Assembly: GCA_027422505.1 (NCBI GenBank)
Contig: JAPQWV010000633.1
Coordinates: 62,001-126,000 of the forward strand
DNA from: Craterostigma plantagineum
Taxonomy: Eukaryota; Streptophyta; Magnoliopsida; Lamiales; Linderniaceae
Reading direction: 5' to 3'
DNA length: 64,000 nucleotides
A program made the translations under genes and the position numbers. Below are positions 33,773 to 47,714 of this stretch, piece by piece; the stretch's first letter is position 1; the number at the start of each line of letters is the position of its first letter. The notes below the pieces were generated by a model, which saw only the letters and a list, made by a program, of their open reading frames with translations, made no database searches and was not told the DNA's origin.

Positions 33773-35863
33773 GGCGCGACTTGAGCTGTTCGGAAATGCT
33801 TAGCCTTGTCTGAAAAAGGTACAACAGCTGAGAACTAACACATTTAGATGCTTCCTACGGAGCTCTTACTTATGTGCTTTTAAACTGCTACTGTCTTCTA
33901 TGACGATGTCTTGACCCATGAAGAACATTAGCTTATGTCCTATTTATAGCTTTTACATTTTTCCAGTAAGTTATTCACTGACCTGACCTTACTATCAAGT
34001 TTGGGTTTTACTCATCCATTGGATTATGTTCAAGAACTGCAACATTTGAATTTTATTCTTATTTTTTTCTATATGTATAGATAGCCAACATATATGTACT
34101 GAAACTTAGAATATTCTTATATAGATATCTCAATGTTTTTTAGGAAATAATAACGTGCTTAGGAAATAGGAATTGCGTAAAGAACTGATAACTCTCATAT
34201 TGTTTCAGAGATTTGTGCATATTGAAAGGTGCCTATACATATTTTTAAACATCATTGCTAGGTGTTTATGTTTGACTCAACAGTATTGCGAGTATATTTG
34301 GTCTCATAAAATAAATAAATATCTCTTTCTTGTTGGGAAGGTGAATCCATAATTTAAGTTAAACAACCATCTCAACAAATAACAAGTACGTAACATCAAG
34401 ATTTAACGTTATAGTATGCAAACTATGCATTGTCCTCTTATGAATCAGATGTAAAACTTTTTATATCCTTGTAACCTTTAGCTGACTGAAATCTGTCCCC
34501 ACTGTCACTGCAGTAATAAAATATAGAAAAAAATCACGATTTATTATATATATGTGGGGAATTTATGTCATATTGATGCTTGCTTGGCTTATATATTGAT
34601 TTATATTTATGGCTATTTAAGGTAATTAAGGAGTAAAAGCCATCATCCTATTTTCTCGGCTAAAACGCTCCATCGCAACAAATGCGTGAACTACCTTTTA
34701 CATTTTACTATCCAATCCAATTCAATGATTGAGCGGTTCTATATTTCAAGAACTATATGGAACAGAAATCATTATATAAATACATTCCAAAAGATATAAG
34801 ACACTGCTAATTCGCTCAAAGAAAATAGGAATACAGAAAAATATCTGCGGGATAAGCTTTGCATGAGCTGGTTTTTCTGTTTCCCAAACTTCGGGTTTCT
34901 TAGTAATTTAAGGTGGAATTATTATATAGTGTTAGTATGATTTTCGATTAATAAATTATGGTTTGTTGTAGTTTTTGGTAGTTGAGGTGCCCGAATTGCG
35001 TGGAGGGAATTACTAGTTGAGATGGGCCCCACCTTAAAGAAAAACAGTTATGTAATGTAATTTATTTATTTTGTATATTGATCGAAGAAACACATACAAA
35101 TAAGCGAAAGACAATTCACTGAAGAAACTCTCAATCGCTATCAATTTCAATATGTTTAACAAAGTTACCAATTATATATTTTCGTAACACAATTTTAAAT
35201 TACATGCAACATGAGACCTAAAAGAAAACAGAACAGAAAAAGAACGAAAAATTATGAAACAAAAAAGAACGAAAGCACTAGAGAATAATTGGTCACAGAA
35301 AATCACCACTCAGAAGAAGGATCGTGGTGGGTCCCACACTGTTAAGATTCTTACCAGCAACAAACTTTCCCTCTTCCCCTTCACTACTTACACACAGAGA
35401 AACAATGGTAATAAAGAGCAGAAAAAGAAAAGGAAAAATGAAAGCTTTTTGCGTCTGTTAACAAACTATATATACATACGCACAGAACACATAGAAGACA
35501 GCCTTCAGTCCATTATAACCAACAAACCATTTCCTAATCTTCTAACCCTAAAAGCCACCCAAAATCTTCACTTTCCACCATTGCCCTTTCGCCTTTTACT
35601 ACTAAAAGAAACCATTCGATCATCCTCAGCTTACATCAAAATCATCGTCCCAACTGTTTAGCATGCATAGTTTTCCTTACCCGAGCATAAAGTTCGAATC
35701 TTTATAGATAAAAAAAAACGCACCAAGAAAGGGGTAAATATGGTTGATAGCTCTTGGGTTTTTGTCTGTATCGTAGTACACCTTCGTTTCTGATGATCAC
35801 AAACTTTGTCTTCATTCACGCTAATGGATCTGTCGTTTCTCTGTTTCCCTTATTGCAGACAAG
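33773..35863. other. Intergenic, 2.1 kb
   Basis: AT-rich spacer between RPABC3 and the bHLH gene. The right 500 bp contain a purine-rich leader (about 35220-35460) and probably a 5' UTR exon with an intron ending at TTGCAG (35859) just before the bHLH ATG. I see no gene, RNA or transposon structure in 33.8-35.2 kb. Confidence 0.4.
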
Positions 35864-37500
35864 ATGTTTGTCGGAGAAAATGGTGATGGTTTCGATATCC
35901 CGGACAGTGCTTCTCTGCATGAAGGAACAGTTCAAGCTGAGGATGATAACTCTTCTCAGACCAACATCAACAACCACAACAACAACTTGCCAAACGATCA
36001 CTGCTTCGCCGTGGAAGAACACGGCGCTAACTACTCCGATCAGAACCTCGCAGCAAATCATCAAGATATGGGAGCTGCGTGGATCGACTTAGATGTCCAA
36101 AGCCATCATCTCAGTCAACAAGAGATGGAGCAGTGCTACAACAACATGGTCGGTCATCGTTCAAACGATGGGAACAGCAACCGTGAAATAATCCGAGACT
36201 ACGCCACCTACGATCCGAATTTCTTGCAGGAAATGGTAACTTTCAGCAGCAGCAACAACGACGGTGCAGCCCACGATCTGCTCAACATGCTTCCAATGCC
36301 GAGGTGTTCGTCTTCTTCTTTGCTGCCTATTAACCCGCCGCCGCCGCCCTCAGTTTCCTTCGCCCAGAAATCGCCTGGTTTCTTGGCCTCTCTCGGGCTA
36401 TTAGGCGAGCTCAACAATCCTTCGATGGATGGTTCCTCGAGCAGCATTGTGTATGATCCTCTACTCCCTTTGAACCTTCAGCCACAGCCTCCATTCTTGA
36501 GGGAGCTCTTCAGTTCTCTGCCTTATGGGGGCTATGGGAACCTCGGAGGTGGCTCGAATAACGTTAACGGAGGAGTTTCGTCGCTGTTCGGTGGCGGGAT
36601 TGACGAGAGAGAGCACGTGGATTATCAGAATGGCAGCGTGGGGCAGTTCGACGATGGAGTTTTCGAGTTCGCTGCTGGCGAATTGGACAGCATTGGTAAG
36701 AAGAGAGACGGTAAGGCTGCTAAGCATTTCACCACTGAGAGGCACAGAAGGGTTCTTTTGAACGACAAGTACGAGGCTTTGAAGAATCTGTGTCCCAATT
36801 CCACCAAGGTAACAACAATCTCTGCATTGAAGTGAACATCTTTCCGACCTTAAAACGATTCCTTTTTTTTTTTCCGACAGAACGACAGGGCTTCGATCGT
36901 TGCGCACGCCATAGACTACATCAACGAGCTAAAGAGGACGGTGAACGAGCTAACGGTTCTCGCCGAGCAGAAGAGGTGCATCAGAGAAAGGCTCAAGAGG
37001 CCTAAAGCAGAGAGCGAAGGCGCCGAATTGGGGAATGCTTCGAAGTCCACGGGCGAAATGGAGGCTCCGTTCAACAGTGGGTCTTCGACGCTGAGAAGCT
37101 CGTGGCTCCGCAGGAAGTCCAAGAACACCGAGGTCGACGTTAGGATCATCGACGACGAAGTCACAGTGAAGTTAGTTCAGCAGAAGAAGATCAACTGCCT
37201 GCTGTTCGTGTCCAAAGTCCTCGACGATCTTCAGCTTGACCTCCACCATGTTGCTGGTGGGCTCATTGGAGATTATTACAGCTACCTATTCAACTCCAAG
37301 GTTATCTATCCATCCATCCATCCATCCATCTATAAGATTATCTATGAACAAGTAAATTGGCTGAAGAATGAGTTTTCTTGATTTAACAGATCTGTGAAGG
37401 TTCGATTGTGTATGCAAGCGCAGTAGCTAACAAGCTCATTGAAGTTGTGGACACACAGTATGCTGCTGCAATCCCACCAAGTAATAATTGCAGCTATTAG
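35864..37500 (+). CDS. bHLH transcription factor, bHLH10/89/91 type (anther tapetum clade)
   Basis: Three exons (35864-36808, 36881-37300, 37390-37500), all phase 0, give 491 residues. The N-terminal 280 residues are Asn/Ser-rich. The bHLH domain spans the first junction: FTTERHRRVLLNDKYEALKN, LCPNSTK | NDRASIVAHAIDYINELKRT, with the His-Glu-Arg type basic contacts (H/E/R in TTERHRR). A C-terminal ACT-like domain follows: EVDVRIIDDEVTVKLVQQKK, INCLLFVSKVLDDLQLDLHH, VVDTQYAAAIPP. This combination matches the Arabidopsis bHLH10/89/91 group, which pairs with DYT1/AMS to control tapetum and pollen wall genes. A CCAT-type tetranucleotide repeat sits in intron 2 (37307-37331). Orthology within the clade is inferred. 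Confidence 0.9.
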
Positions 37501-38192
37501 GCAAGTAAGTATATATTATCTTGAGTTTCAAGGCATTTAAGCTACGATCATAATGTGTGTTAAATTCATTACAACGTTTGTGGTAATCAAACTGCTCACT
37601 ACTTAATCTGCTTTTGAGTTGGAAATACAAAATCACATGCGACATCAGAATCAGTCTGTGTGTGTCCTTTGTGTTGATTGCAGAATGGCAAGAAAGTAAG
37701 TAATAATTAAATATGGTAAGTTGCAGTTTTCTGACACCAGGTGTCAGAAGCAAGTTTCGCTTAGTCAAGTTATGTCTTTTCTTCAGTGGGTTTTGCATAC
37801 AACACAGTACACTGAAAAAACTTTGCACGTCAACGGAAAAGTACAACTGATCTGATATGCTAATAACATCTGTTTGTATTTTTACTCATCGCAGAGTTGG
37901 GAGGCATCATTTTTCTTGAGGACACATACCAAAGATTAAACATATAGGAAGGAATATCAGCATTGTAGTAATTCAGTTATTATGTTATTGACCAAACAGA
38001 CCATGGCTTATTCTTACATTTTCCAAGTAGAAATATCTTGCACGAATAGTTTTAAGAACATAAACCACTCGCTTCTATCAATCACTGTACAATCAAATCC
38101 ATACAAAAATGTTACAAAAAAAGAAAAACGCATCTTCAATGACCTAACTAACCAACCTCTGGCGTTATATGGATCGAGGGTATAATAGTCTC
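37501..38192. other. Intergenic between bHLH and SEC23 3' ends
   Basis: A convergent 3'-to-3' spacer of about 0.7 kb. No further gene, repeat or structure is recognised. Confidence 0.4.
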
Positions 38193-41100
38193 TACTGAAC
38201 GACCAATCGGCGAAGGTGATCTAAGAAGACCTCAAAGCTGACATCATCGGTGAAGATTATATCACCTCCAGGTTGAACAACGGCATCTGAATTGTACGTA
38301 GCCGAAGGATTCAGCTTCGCTAGCAAGAAACGGGCCTGTAATAATGTGTCAGACAGTATGAATTACTGATAGAATGTTTGCACAAAAAAAGAAAAAGAAC
38401 CGAAAAAAATGTTGACTTAGAGAAAGGGTTGCGTGATGGGTGAGATGTACACCTGAGAACCATATTGATCGCAAACTACAAGACGAGGCGCTGGAAACCT
38501 CTCCTTTATAATGAGATTGGCGTCGTCGAGAGGAGCTTGTAGCAAGTGAGCGAAGGCCTAAAGTAAGAAAAAAGAAAGTACAACGAAACGCGATGATGAT
38601 AGCATGATATGCAAGTTATCGGCGAACACCAATTGAATGGATTACCTTGTGTTCGGGCAATTCGTGGTATCCAGATTTTCGCCATTGAGCAATGGTTGAT
38701 CCGTGGAATACAACAACAGTGAAGTATGAATCCAAGAGAAGAATCTTATCAGCTGCAATTGATGCAACGTCAAGAAGAGCGGGTTCGGGACCAGAATGGA
38801 AAGAGTAGGAAATAAGTGAAGGCTGAATCATCACAACGGAATTAGCGACATTTTCTCTATTCAAAATCATCCTGAAGTATGCTGTCTCATCTGGACTGTT
38901 GTTGAAGACCTGTAGAATGTGGGAATACGTACAAAAAGAACTCAAGTACATATCGTAGGGTTTTCATAGCTGCTTATGAAAAGGACATATTCACATAAAA
39001 TATAGAGGAAAGTGGAAGATCCTTTGGTTCTCGAGTTATGACAGTCATTATCTAAAACGTATGGGGGGCCTACTGTAGAGTTCATCAAGGAGATATAACT
39101 TAATCTTACTGAGGCAGGAAAGACAATATATACCTGGATAAATTGCGAGCGCCGTAAATTGAACATGAACTGTGGAAATATTGAAAGTCTAGGTGATAAA
39201 CTGAAAGAAGTTGGGCTGTCCTTCTGGTACTCCCCAAAACGAGAACATATATGTATTAACGATTTGTCCAGCCACCGAATTGGGTCAAATTCAGTCTGAA
39301 AGAATTGATCGATCTTCATTAGCAATACAAGTGCATGAGAGAACAACAAATAATATATAAACTCAAACAGGAAACTCCAATCATATGTTGTGATGCAAGA
39401 AATAAAACTAGAGCAATCGGCACGTTATTAATTTACATTTATATAGTAATCAGCTTCGAAGTTAGCTGGTACTTTTTTTTCTAAATGCAAAAGATAGCCA
39501 TCCAATTAATTGTAATTGATAATGTTGTCAAAAAGACAAAACAAGCAGAATGCATTCACAGGTTGACTTCGTAGACTAAAACTGAAAGAAAATCATTAGT
39601 ATTTTCACCTTCAAGTGGTGTAAAATCAATTTGAATTATGCCAACTCTAAGAGACATGAGTATCACCTCAGTTTCCATTTTGAAAGAAACCAAGCGTGTC
39701 ATCACCACAGCAGCTGCTTCTTGGTCAAAACCAGATATCAAATCCTGCAGAAGAATATCCGAGAGGTGAATTATTCATGTTCTCTAAATAACAAAAAAGG
39801 AGCAACAAAGGGTAGTCATGAAATCCCACTAACAAGGTAAGACTGCTGACCTCTTTAATTCCAGGCCCAGCAACCCATCTTCTGGAGATAGTAGTAGCAC
39901 GTAGTCTCATTTGTCCATTCCCATGCTGATAACTGGAGAAATTAATTTAACAAAATTCAAAAAAGCTCCAGTTGAAAGGCCAAAGCTATCGAACAATCTG
40001 ATTGAAGTATAGTTAGGTTCAGTAGTTACTAAGTCACAAATTGGAAATAGAACTGGTTGTTTGCAGATAGAGCAATAACATCTGGACTCTCTTTCTTGAC
40101 GACATCAAACAGCAAACACAAGGAAGTAGTGTTGTCAAGGCCACACAACTTCCAAGCAGTAGTATTTCCTTGCCCAATAATAGTTTCAGAGCACAAAGGA
40201 CCTTTCTGCACAAAGCTAGAAGACGTGAGAACTAGAACATAGAAAACATTCTGAAAGAACCAATGTCCTACCTTATCCAATGATGCACAGGGGCCTATTA
40301 CTCCCTGAACCTTTAAATCCTTCGAGCAGTTTATCTCAAATATTCCACTGTGGAAAAGGAAAAAACAAGACTGAATTAGGAGTTATTCCAATTAGTTAGC
40401 TCATTTATCATGAGTTGATCTATATCAGCCCAAAAGCATCCGCAGGGCAATATCCCAAAGTTTTATGTCATAATATTCTGAGTTGTTATGTCAAACAAAC
40501 TTGAATGTGCATTGTAATATCGCTTGTTTAGAAATGAAATTATGAGAATCGTCAATAATATACAATCAAATATTACTTTGATGACAGTCCCAGGCCATTA
40601 TCACCAGATTGGAAAACGCGTCTCAAAGAGTCTTTAAAGACAGAATGACCAAAACTTTCGGCAAGAACGACTAGCCCTCCGGTTCTTTCGACTGCTACTT
40701 TAAGTTCAGCAACTCCGACCTAACAAGTGTCAGAAAATCGTTTGAAAACACATTTCGATGTGGAATAGCCCATGACGGGCATGAGACATTCACAGTGAGA
40801 AATGGAAAGTGGCTTAAATGTTTAACATGGGCTTAAGATCTTGAATATGTTGATTTCAAATACTTAAATAAAAAAAATATATACCTGATCAAGTGCACAA
40901 GCAAATACATCCAGTACATGTCCTTGATTAATGAGCTGTTTGGAAAGTGATTCATAAAATTTAACTGCTTTGTGGTATTGGGGGACAGAATCTTTGTCCA
41001 GATCCTTGTGAGACCTTATAGGTTCAGATAGATCTTTTGAAACAATCTGCAAACACATAAGTGTGTTACTTCGCCAGTCAGTATAATAGCCTGTGTTTTT

Positions 41101-42713
41101 AACTAAAATGACAGTAAAGCCTTAACTGAGCTGGCAATCAACTTACCGCTCCAGGACCTTCGGTGGAGGGTCCACCTAAGAAGGTCATTATTCTGGCCCC
41201 AGAACCAGGAACACATAGCCCTAACAAATGAGCAGCCACATTCAATGCTGTACCAGTACATCTAGTAGCCCGTTGATCTGATGGCACGGGCCAAGGATCT
41301 CTCTGGAGCTCCTCTAAAATCTTGTAAACAAGACCAGCAGGGGATAACCAAATTTCAAATGTTAAAGCGCTATGCTCACGATATAATGAAGCTATTGGTC
41401 ACGTAATACAGATTTTGTTTATCGTGGCCGTATTTCAGAGCTTTGAACATACCGAATCAAGAACGAATGCACAATCAGATGCTGGCACCAAGAACCGTGC
41501 AATGCTCTCCTGAGACAGCCCATCTTTTGCACCTGCAATGACACCCATTGCTGGTCTTGGTCTTTTAGAAAAGAAGCCCATTTGCTCCAACAACTGATCC
41601 TTTGTCAACTCCTTTGTCCCCTTAAACACGTGAACTTTGGGCATTTGTGCAAATCCAAGCTCGTGAACATGCACGTATGTACCAAAAGTAATTAACCCAA
41701 CCAAACAATTCTCAGGCATCATTCCCAACACCTGCGTTTCAAGTGACATATAGAGCCCATAAGACAAACATTATGGTCAGAAATCCAAAAATCATCAACC
41801 GAAGGACAAATAAATTAGGCCAACAGTCAGTCTCCTATTAAACTACGCATGTCAGTTTGTGACGTGAGTGGTCTAAATGTCCATTTTCACAAATCAGCCA
41901 AGCGACTTTCTTTACTTAGACGTGGGCTCAGAATGGAACAAAATGGACATCAAGGGATAGTAACTCATTAGGCTGCCTCACAAAGCAATGAGAAGGGTAT
42001 CATAAAGACCATTTATTTCAATCTCCGTCCATTTTATTCAAGTCTGGAATTTATTTTCGACTCCATTAACAATCAAATCGAACACGCTAGAGCAGACTCA
42101 CTCACTCACTTGACGTCCACCGGACAGTGTTCAACGTTGTTACTCACACCACGCACAAAACCCACATACAAAAAAATATCAATCACCAAATAAAAAGAAG
42201 AAACACTATGTATGCGCAGCTCTTAACACTTTACAGAGCCTAACTCACCTGCATCAACGCAGACTTCAAAAATCCTAACTCCTCCTCGATCACACAAACA
42301 TCCACCACAAATAAAAGCACGCCCGCGGTATTACTCTTCCCTGCCTCCACACTCGTCATCTCGTACTCAATCGTCGTGTACTGCGGAAACAGCTCCGCCG
42401 GTAAATTCTGATCCGATATACCCTGATAATGCAGCGGAAAAAGGTTCCGCTGCAAGCAGAACGTGCAGATCCAGACCTTGCTGTCGACCGACGAGAAATC
42501 GACGATCGAGAACGGATTGATCACCGATCGACAGTTCCTGCACCGCAACGGAGCGTAAGGCAAGAGAGGCGTCGAGGACGGCAGCGGCTTGAGAGGAGTA
42601 TATATAAGCGAGATCGGAATGAGAGACTGCGCGGCGTCGGGTTTGGCACCAGGCAGAACGTTCCACGGCATTCGGATCGCATCCTGCTGCTCAAGGTCGA
42701 TAAACTCCGTCAT
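38193..42713 (-). CDS. SEC23: COPII coat GTPase-activating subunit SEC23
   Basis: About 13 exons from 42713 to 38193. Exon 1 (42249-42713) has [19 protein letters not shown], the zinc-finger [11 protein letters not shown]...[10 protein letters not shown] (two CxxC pairs) and the start of the trunk (YTTIEYEM). Exon 2 (41453-41731) has [17 protein letters not shown] and [13 protein letters not shown]. Later exons give [69 protein letters not shown], the beta-sandwich, [11 protein letters not shown] near 39880, [17 protein letters not shown], the helical domain, and a gelsolin domain ending [20 protein letters not shown] and LRRLVVQ. SEC23 activates SAR1 GTP hydrolysis (catalytic Arg finger in the trunk) and binds SEC24 for ER-to-Golgi vesicles. 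It is complete and in frame where I checked. Confidence 0.93.
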
Positions 42714-43294
42714 CGTTACGGCGGCGGCGGCGGCGGCAGGTCACAGTAAGAAGGTCGAGAAAAAAGTCCGATGGAGAAAGAAGAATTGGGAAATTGAGCC
42801 GAAGAAGAAGAATCAATGTCGTCCGCGGTAATTTCGAAAAACTGCGGTAAGAGTTGGGGGCATTTTGGGAATTATACCCTCCTTAATTCGGCAAGGCCCA
42901 TAATGTTATTGAGTTAGGCCCAAGTTAGTTTATAAGGCTCAAAAGGCACCTAAAGAAGCCGAAATCTTTTGTCCCTCGTCCTACCTTTGTTACTTTATAG
43001 AGAAGAGAACAAGATTCCATTTATTAATTGCTATGCACAGTAGAATATGTTCGCCTAGAAAATTGCGTGATTACGATGCTTCTCCTGCCGATTCCACGTG
43101 TGATTGAGACTAATGTAATGATAATATTATTGCACCATGTAACATTAAAAAAGAATATAGTATGTATGATTTCTTTTCTTACACATTCTCAGCAAGCAAA
43201 CGTAAACTTCCCAGTTCAAGAAACAGTCGTTCAATCAATCCCTTCGATGAACTACACTACATTCTTAATGTACCCATCAAAAGAAGCCCATCTT
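42714..43294. other. Intergenic between SEC23 5' end and RING gene 3' end
   Basis: SEC23 promoter and leader at the left edge (with a GGCGGC run at 42720-42737), then the 3' flank of the RING gene. Nothing else is recognised. Confidence 0.4.
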
Positions 43295-43900
43295 TTAAGC
43301 TTCGACGTTCATACGGCCATCGCCGTCGACGGCTAGTACCACCACGCCGGCGCGGCAGAGAGGGCAATTCGAGTGAGACGTAAGCCAAGCATCGATGCAA
43401 GGCAGGTGAAAGGCGTGGCTGCACTTAGGCAGAAGCCTCAAAGGCTCGTCCTCTTCGAACTCATTCAAACAAACCGCGCAACTATCCGTGCCATCGACGA
43501 GCCCATCTCCCCTTCGGTACTCACGGACTTCGATCGCCTTGACAAGGGCTTCGTCCAGCCCAGCACGCTGCGGCGGCGTCGCGGCGGCGGCGGCCCGATG
43601 GGGCTGCTGCCTGCCGTTCGCCATTTCTTGTCCCTGCTCGAAATTAATATTGCTGCTCGTCGGCGGGTTGCTTTTGCAGTACTTGGAGACGATTAGGTAG
43701 TAGCTGACGAGCAAGAAGGCGCTGGAGAGAACGGCGACGGCGGCGACGATTAAGGGGGAGGAGGGCTCTCCGTCTCTCGGCGGCGGAGGGAAGGCTATGT
43801 AGCAGAACTGAGAGCAGTACTTTGTGCATATGCCTAACGAACAGTCTTTTTCGTTGTAGTAAGGTTTGAAGGGATTTTGATGCTCTGCTGCTGAGTCCAT
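43295..43900 (-). CDS. ATL-family RING-H2 E3 ubiquitin ligase
   Basis: An intronless gene of 201 residues from [15 protein letters not shown]; an upstream in-frame Met would add eight residues. Order: a Cys-rich N-terminus ([15 protein letters not shown]), one membrane segment (about 48-70, [20 protein letters not shown]), the ATL-specific GLD motif ([19 protein letters not shown], about 114-132), and a RING-H2 finger at 141-182: CAVCL, the [14 protein letters not shown] centre with the diagnostic W, CPLC. The finger's eight ligands C-C-C-H-H-C-C-C are all present. Family members transfer ubiquitin from E2 enzymes at endomembranes, often in defence or carbon/nitrogen responses. N-terminal cysteines like these mark the ATL51/52-type branch. 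The short tail ends MNVEA. Confidence 0.93.
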   Translation of the reverse strand: MDSAAEHQNPFKPYYNEKDCSLGICTKYCSQFCYIAFPPPPRDGEPSSPLIVAAVAVLSSAFLLVSYYLIVSKYCKSNPPTSSNINFEQGQEMANGRQQPHRAAAAATPPQRAGLDEALVKAIEVREYRRGDGLVDGTDSCAVCLNEFEEDEPLRLLPKCSHAFHLPCIDAWLTSHSNCPLCRAGVVVLAVDGDGRMNVEA

Positions 43901-46829
43901 GTATGTAAGAGATCGACGATGCAATCTCTCTGTAGAGAGAGAGAGAGAGATTTTTGGAGAGAGTTTTGATGATCTTTTCTTCCTTTTTGGGTGGTTGAGG
44001 AGAGCTTAGAATAGAAGTGAAGTGAAATTTGAAGTATGACAGACGCCAAGTTTGAGGTTGATGTTTTATTACTAATAATTTCTGCAATTTTTCGAAGTTA
44101 AATGGGCCTTCAATGGGCTTGGGTTATTATTATAAGCCCAATTATATCACTTAATGCTAAGCCCGTTTGGATTAACGCACTTGATTACCATTACTCGTTA
44201 GATGTTAAGAGATTTAATTATGTTTAGGTTAGAATAATGGCGGGGCCCGCGGACTTAAGAATAGGGATTAAGGAGGAGTTAATAGCTTTTTTTGAGTCCG
44301 TAGACGTGTTCTGATTGGTGCGTAGTGACATAACCCTTGCTCGTCGGGTTTATCAAGAAAAGGCTGTTTATTAATATTTTAGTTACAATGATTTAATTAT
44401 TAACTAGTGGGGCACAACACGACAGATTAACCACAAGTCATTAAGGGAATCCCATTACAGCACTTGCTTGAGACGATTGGAAAAATGCCGACGATTATTT
44501 ATCTTATAATAAGAATGAAAACCGACGATTATATGAGCTGTCTGTGCCTCCTAACTTGTGAAATATATTATTTATATAGTTATTAGGAAAATAATCCGAA
44601 GAAAATATGTAGTATTTGTTAAAATTTGTCAACCAACTAGTATTTGTCAACACTTCATAGATGAACATTAAATAAAACTAATTAGAAGAACATTCATCAT
44701 CATTTGTTATTGTCTTGAACTAAAACTCGTGAATAAAGTATTGAAGCATGTTATCCGGATAAAGTACTATATTCTTTACTATTCGCAGTATAATGCTTTG
44801 TATTTTTTGCTTCTCTTGTTTATATAGTTACAGATGAATCTTTAGCTTCTACATATATTGTAACAAGATTCTCGATAAACCCTACCCACAACTTCAATGA
44901 AACTTTTTTCATTATTAAATTAATATTCAACAAATAATGAAAAAGAAGGAAACAAAAGAAACTTTACAATTGGGCAACAACATAGATTGCGGTGCCCGGA
45001 ATTTCTGGGAGTAAAAGGCTGGTGTTAGTGAGGACAGTACTGTCATTTTATGGAATATGTATAGGGTCTATTCGAAATGAGGCCACAAATTTGATCTCGA
45101 ATTCTGACCCTATTTGAGAATTTTTTAGATTAAATGATTCATTTTGTGTGGTGTAAAAAAAATGGAATAAAAGATGTATAAACTAGTATAAAATGATCGT
45201 TTTGTATTACAAACATTTAACATACTGGTATGTCAGAGCAATGAAGTGGTACCACAGAAAATGAACTGGTACCAGATGATCATAAACTGGAACCGAATTA
45301 TGGTCGTGTGTTACAAAATTTCACATAGTGGTATGTCAGAGCAATGAAGTGGTAATACAGAGAATGGGACCTTAAAACTATATTTTTTGCCGAGAGGGTC
45401 CGAATCTTAAATGATACTTGTGAGGGGCCCGAATCGAAAATGCCCATCTTTATAAGCTTGATTAAGTTCTGGTTGTCCTCAATCATTGACGTGAATGTGA
45501 TAAACAATAGAACTTAAAACCTTTCACTAGTCTAATTTTACTTCGATATAGTTAAATTCACAGTAGTAATAAAGAATTGCTTGTGGTGGGCCACATGCAC
45601 GTGGCGTGGGCCCAATTAAGTAGCCGGTTATTTCGTCGCTTTGCAAATATCAATTTTTGATGGTTTGACTTTGACCAACTCAAGTAACTAAGTAAGTGAC
45701 CTTACTTTTATTTTAATTACTAACTCTCCAATATATATACAAAACTTTTGTGTTGTGTATGAATGATGAGTGCGTGCATTTCTGAGTTTTATTAGGTCGC
45801 TCCGGCGTGAAAAGCAACAGATGAGATGGGAAAATTAGATGTGATTGTCTCAGTTGACTTTAATAGCAGAAGATTGATTAAAATTAATAAATCCCATCTT
45901 GTTATATATAAATTCAACAAAATAAGAAAAATAAACAAATACTATGTCACTTTGCAAATATAAATTATTAATGTCGCCTTTACGAATTCCATGTTGTGAT
46001 AAACATACTCCTTTTCTGTGGATGTTAATATTAGTTATATTTGTAACTCTCACTTTCGCGTCCATTATGAAAATATATATAGTTAATACACATACATATA
46101 ACGAAACGAGTGTTTTTATTCGATTTTATAGATCATATAACGTTTAATTATATTTATTAACTGCAACTGATTATTGTGATGCATGTTATAAAGAGTACTT
46201 GAACATATATAATATTCCATATATAGAAAAAAAATAATAAAATTTACAAGGCTTCAATTCATAAAGTTTGGATGTCATATATAAGATTTAGGGTTATTCT
46301 CAGAATCTAAAGACATAAGTTAATATTACACGAATTGTGGTTAGGGGAGGATAGAAAACCCTTTTCACATACTTACAAAGGGACCTAAGTGTGCAATGCA
46401 TCATTAATCATCATTACATCTTTTATTTTTCTTGCACATATGAGCAAACTTACATATATTCTATAAAGAAAGCCCGCTGTCGTCGCTTTCTCCCAATCAC
46501 TTCATTTAATCAAAAGCAGGCCAATAAACACACACACACACACACAATATATTTCAAAATAATATATGCCCTCACCACACCATTAGTTTACTTTAAAAAC
46601 TCTCTCTTCTGTGTGTGTAATTTGTTCATCATCTATCTCAACACTTCATTTGTAGCTTCTTTTTTCTATTCGTTCGAGGGTTTGATCAGTTCTTTACTCA
46701 TTTCACATAAAAGTATATGCTCCCAATCCATATTTAATTCGTACTATTCTGTATTTTATCATTATTGTCCATCGCAGCTCAATAGCTAATAATAATCGTT
46801 ATAATTAAGCGAAGAAAAAGATATTATTA
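43901..46829. other. Intergenic, 2.9 kb, AT-rich
   Basis: A GA microsatellite lies in the RING gene leader (43936-43951), and a 25-bp word GGTATGTCAGAGCAATGAAG(TGGTA) occurs twice at 45227-45251 and 45330-45354. A CA run is near 46530-46546, and the AHL leader is at the right edge. No open frame has protein character. Confidence 0.45.
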
Positions 46830-47714
46830 ATGGCTGGTTTGGAGTTAGGGTCAGCGTCGCACTTCGTCTCTCATCAGCTTCAGAGACCAAGCTTACACCT
46901 CCAAGCTCCCATCGTCGACCACTCCGCCCAAGACGAGTCAAACCATCCTTACTCCGATGAGAACGCCGCCGGCGACGACAGCCCTCACATGCTCGACCCT
47001 GCATCAAACAACAACGCCGTCAGCGACTCGGGCGGGTCGTCGGGCCGGAGGCCCAGGGGCCGCCCGCCGGGTTCCAAGAACAAGCCCAAGCCGCCGGTGA
47101 TAATTACGAGGGAGAGCGCCAACACCCTAAGGGCCCACATACTCGAGATCGCCGCCGGCTGCGACGTCTTCGAGGCGGTGGCGACGTATGCGAGGAAACG
47201 GCAGCGTGGGATCTGCGTTCTGAGCGGCACGGGGACGGTCAACAACGTCACCCTCCGCCAGCCGCAGGCGGCGGCTAGCGTCGTGACTCTTCAGGGGAGG
47301 TTCGAGATACTCTCTCTGTCGGGATCTTTTCTACCTCCGCCGGCGCCGCCTGGAGCCACCAGCCTGACGATATACCTCGCCGGTGGTCAGGGGCAGGTGG
47401 TCGGTGGGAATGTTGTGGGGGCGCTGATAGCGGCGGCGCCGGTGATTATTATAGCTGCTTCGTTCAGTAATGTGGCCTATGAGAGGCTGCCGTTGGAGGA
47501 GGCGGAGGAGGAGGGATTGGGCATGGCGCCGGCGACTGCAGTTTCCGGCGGTGGGTTTGGGGATCCCAGCTCTTTGGCTCTGCCGCCGCCTTTTCTGAAC
47601 ATGCCCGTGAACATGGGTAACGGCGGCGGTAACTCTCAGATGGGTTTGGACGGCGGCGGTGCATGGGCTGGTAGTAACTCCGGCGGCGGCGGAGCAAGAT
47701 TGCAGCCGTATTAG
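46830..47714 (+). CDS. AHL: AT-hook nuclear-localised protein (AHL, clade A)
   Basis: An intronless gene of 294 residues, the usual size and structure for clade-A AHL genes. One type-I AT-hook at about 74-89 has the RGRPP core followed by GSKNKPKPP, for minor-groove AT binding. The PPC/DUF296 domain follows (about 93-210): [90 protein letters not shown]. The GRFEIL core is the motif by which AHLs contact partner transcription factors, and the domain trimerises. The tail is Gly/Asn-rich. Known relatives repress hypocotyl growth, flowering and PIF-target genes. The coding region is GC-rich against its AT-rich flanks, typical of this family. Confidence 0.95.
   Translation: MAGLELGSASHFVSHQLQRPSLHLQAPIVDHSAQDESNHPYSDENAAGDDSPHMLDPASNNNAVSDSGGSSGRRPRGRPPGSKNKPKPPVIITRESANTLRAHILEIAAGCDVFEAVATYARKRQRGICVLSGTGTVNNVTLRQPQAAASVVTLQGRFEILSLSGSFLPPPAPPGATSLTIYLAGGQGQVVGGNVVGALIAAAPVIIIAASFSNVAYERLPLEEAEEEGLGMAPATAVSGGGFGDPSSLALPPPFLNMPVNMGNGGGNSQMGLDGGGAWAGSNSGGGGARLQPY

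Noticed and set aside
42429..42831. Open frames on the plus strand at the SEC23 5' end
   Set aside because: They are antisense to SEC23 exon 1 and are composed of Arg/Gly codons from GC-rich sequence.
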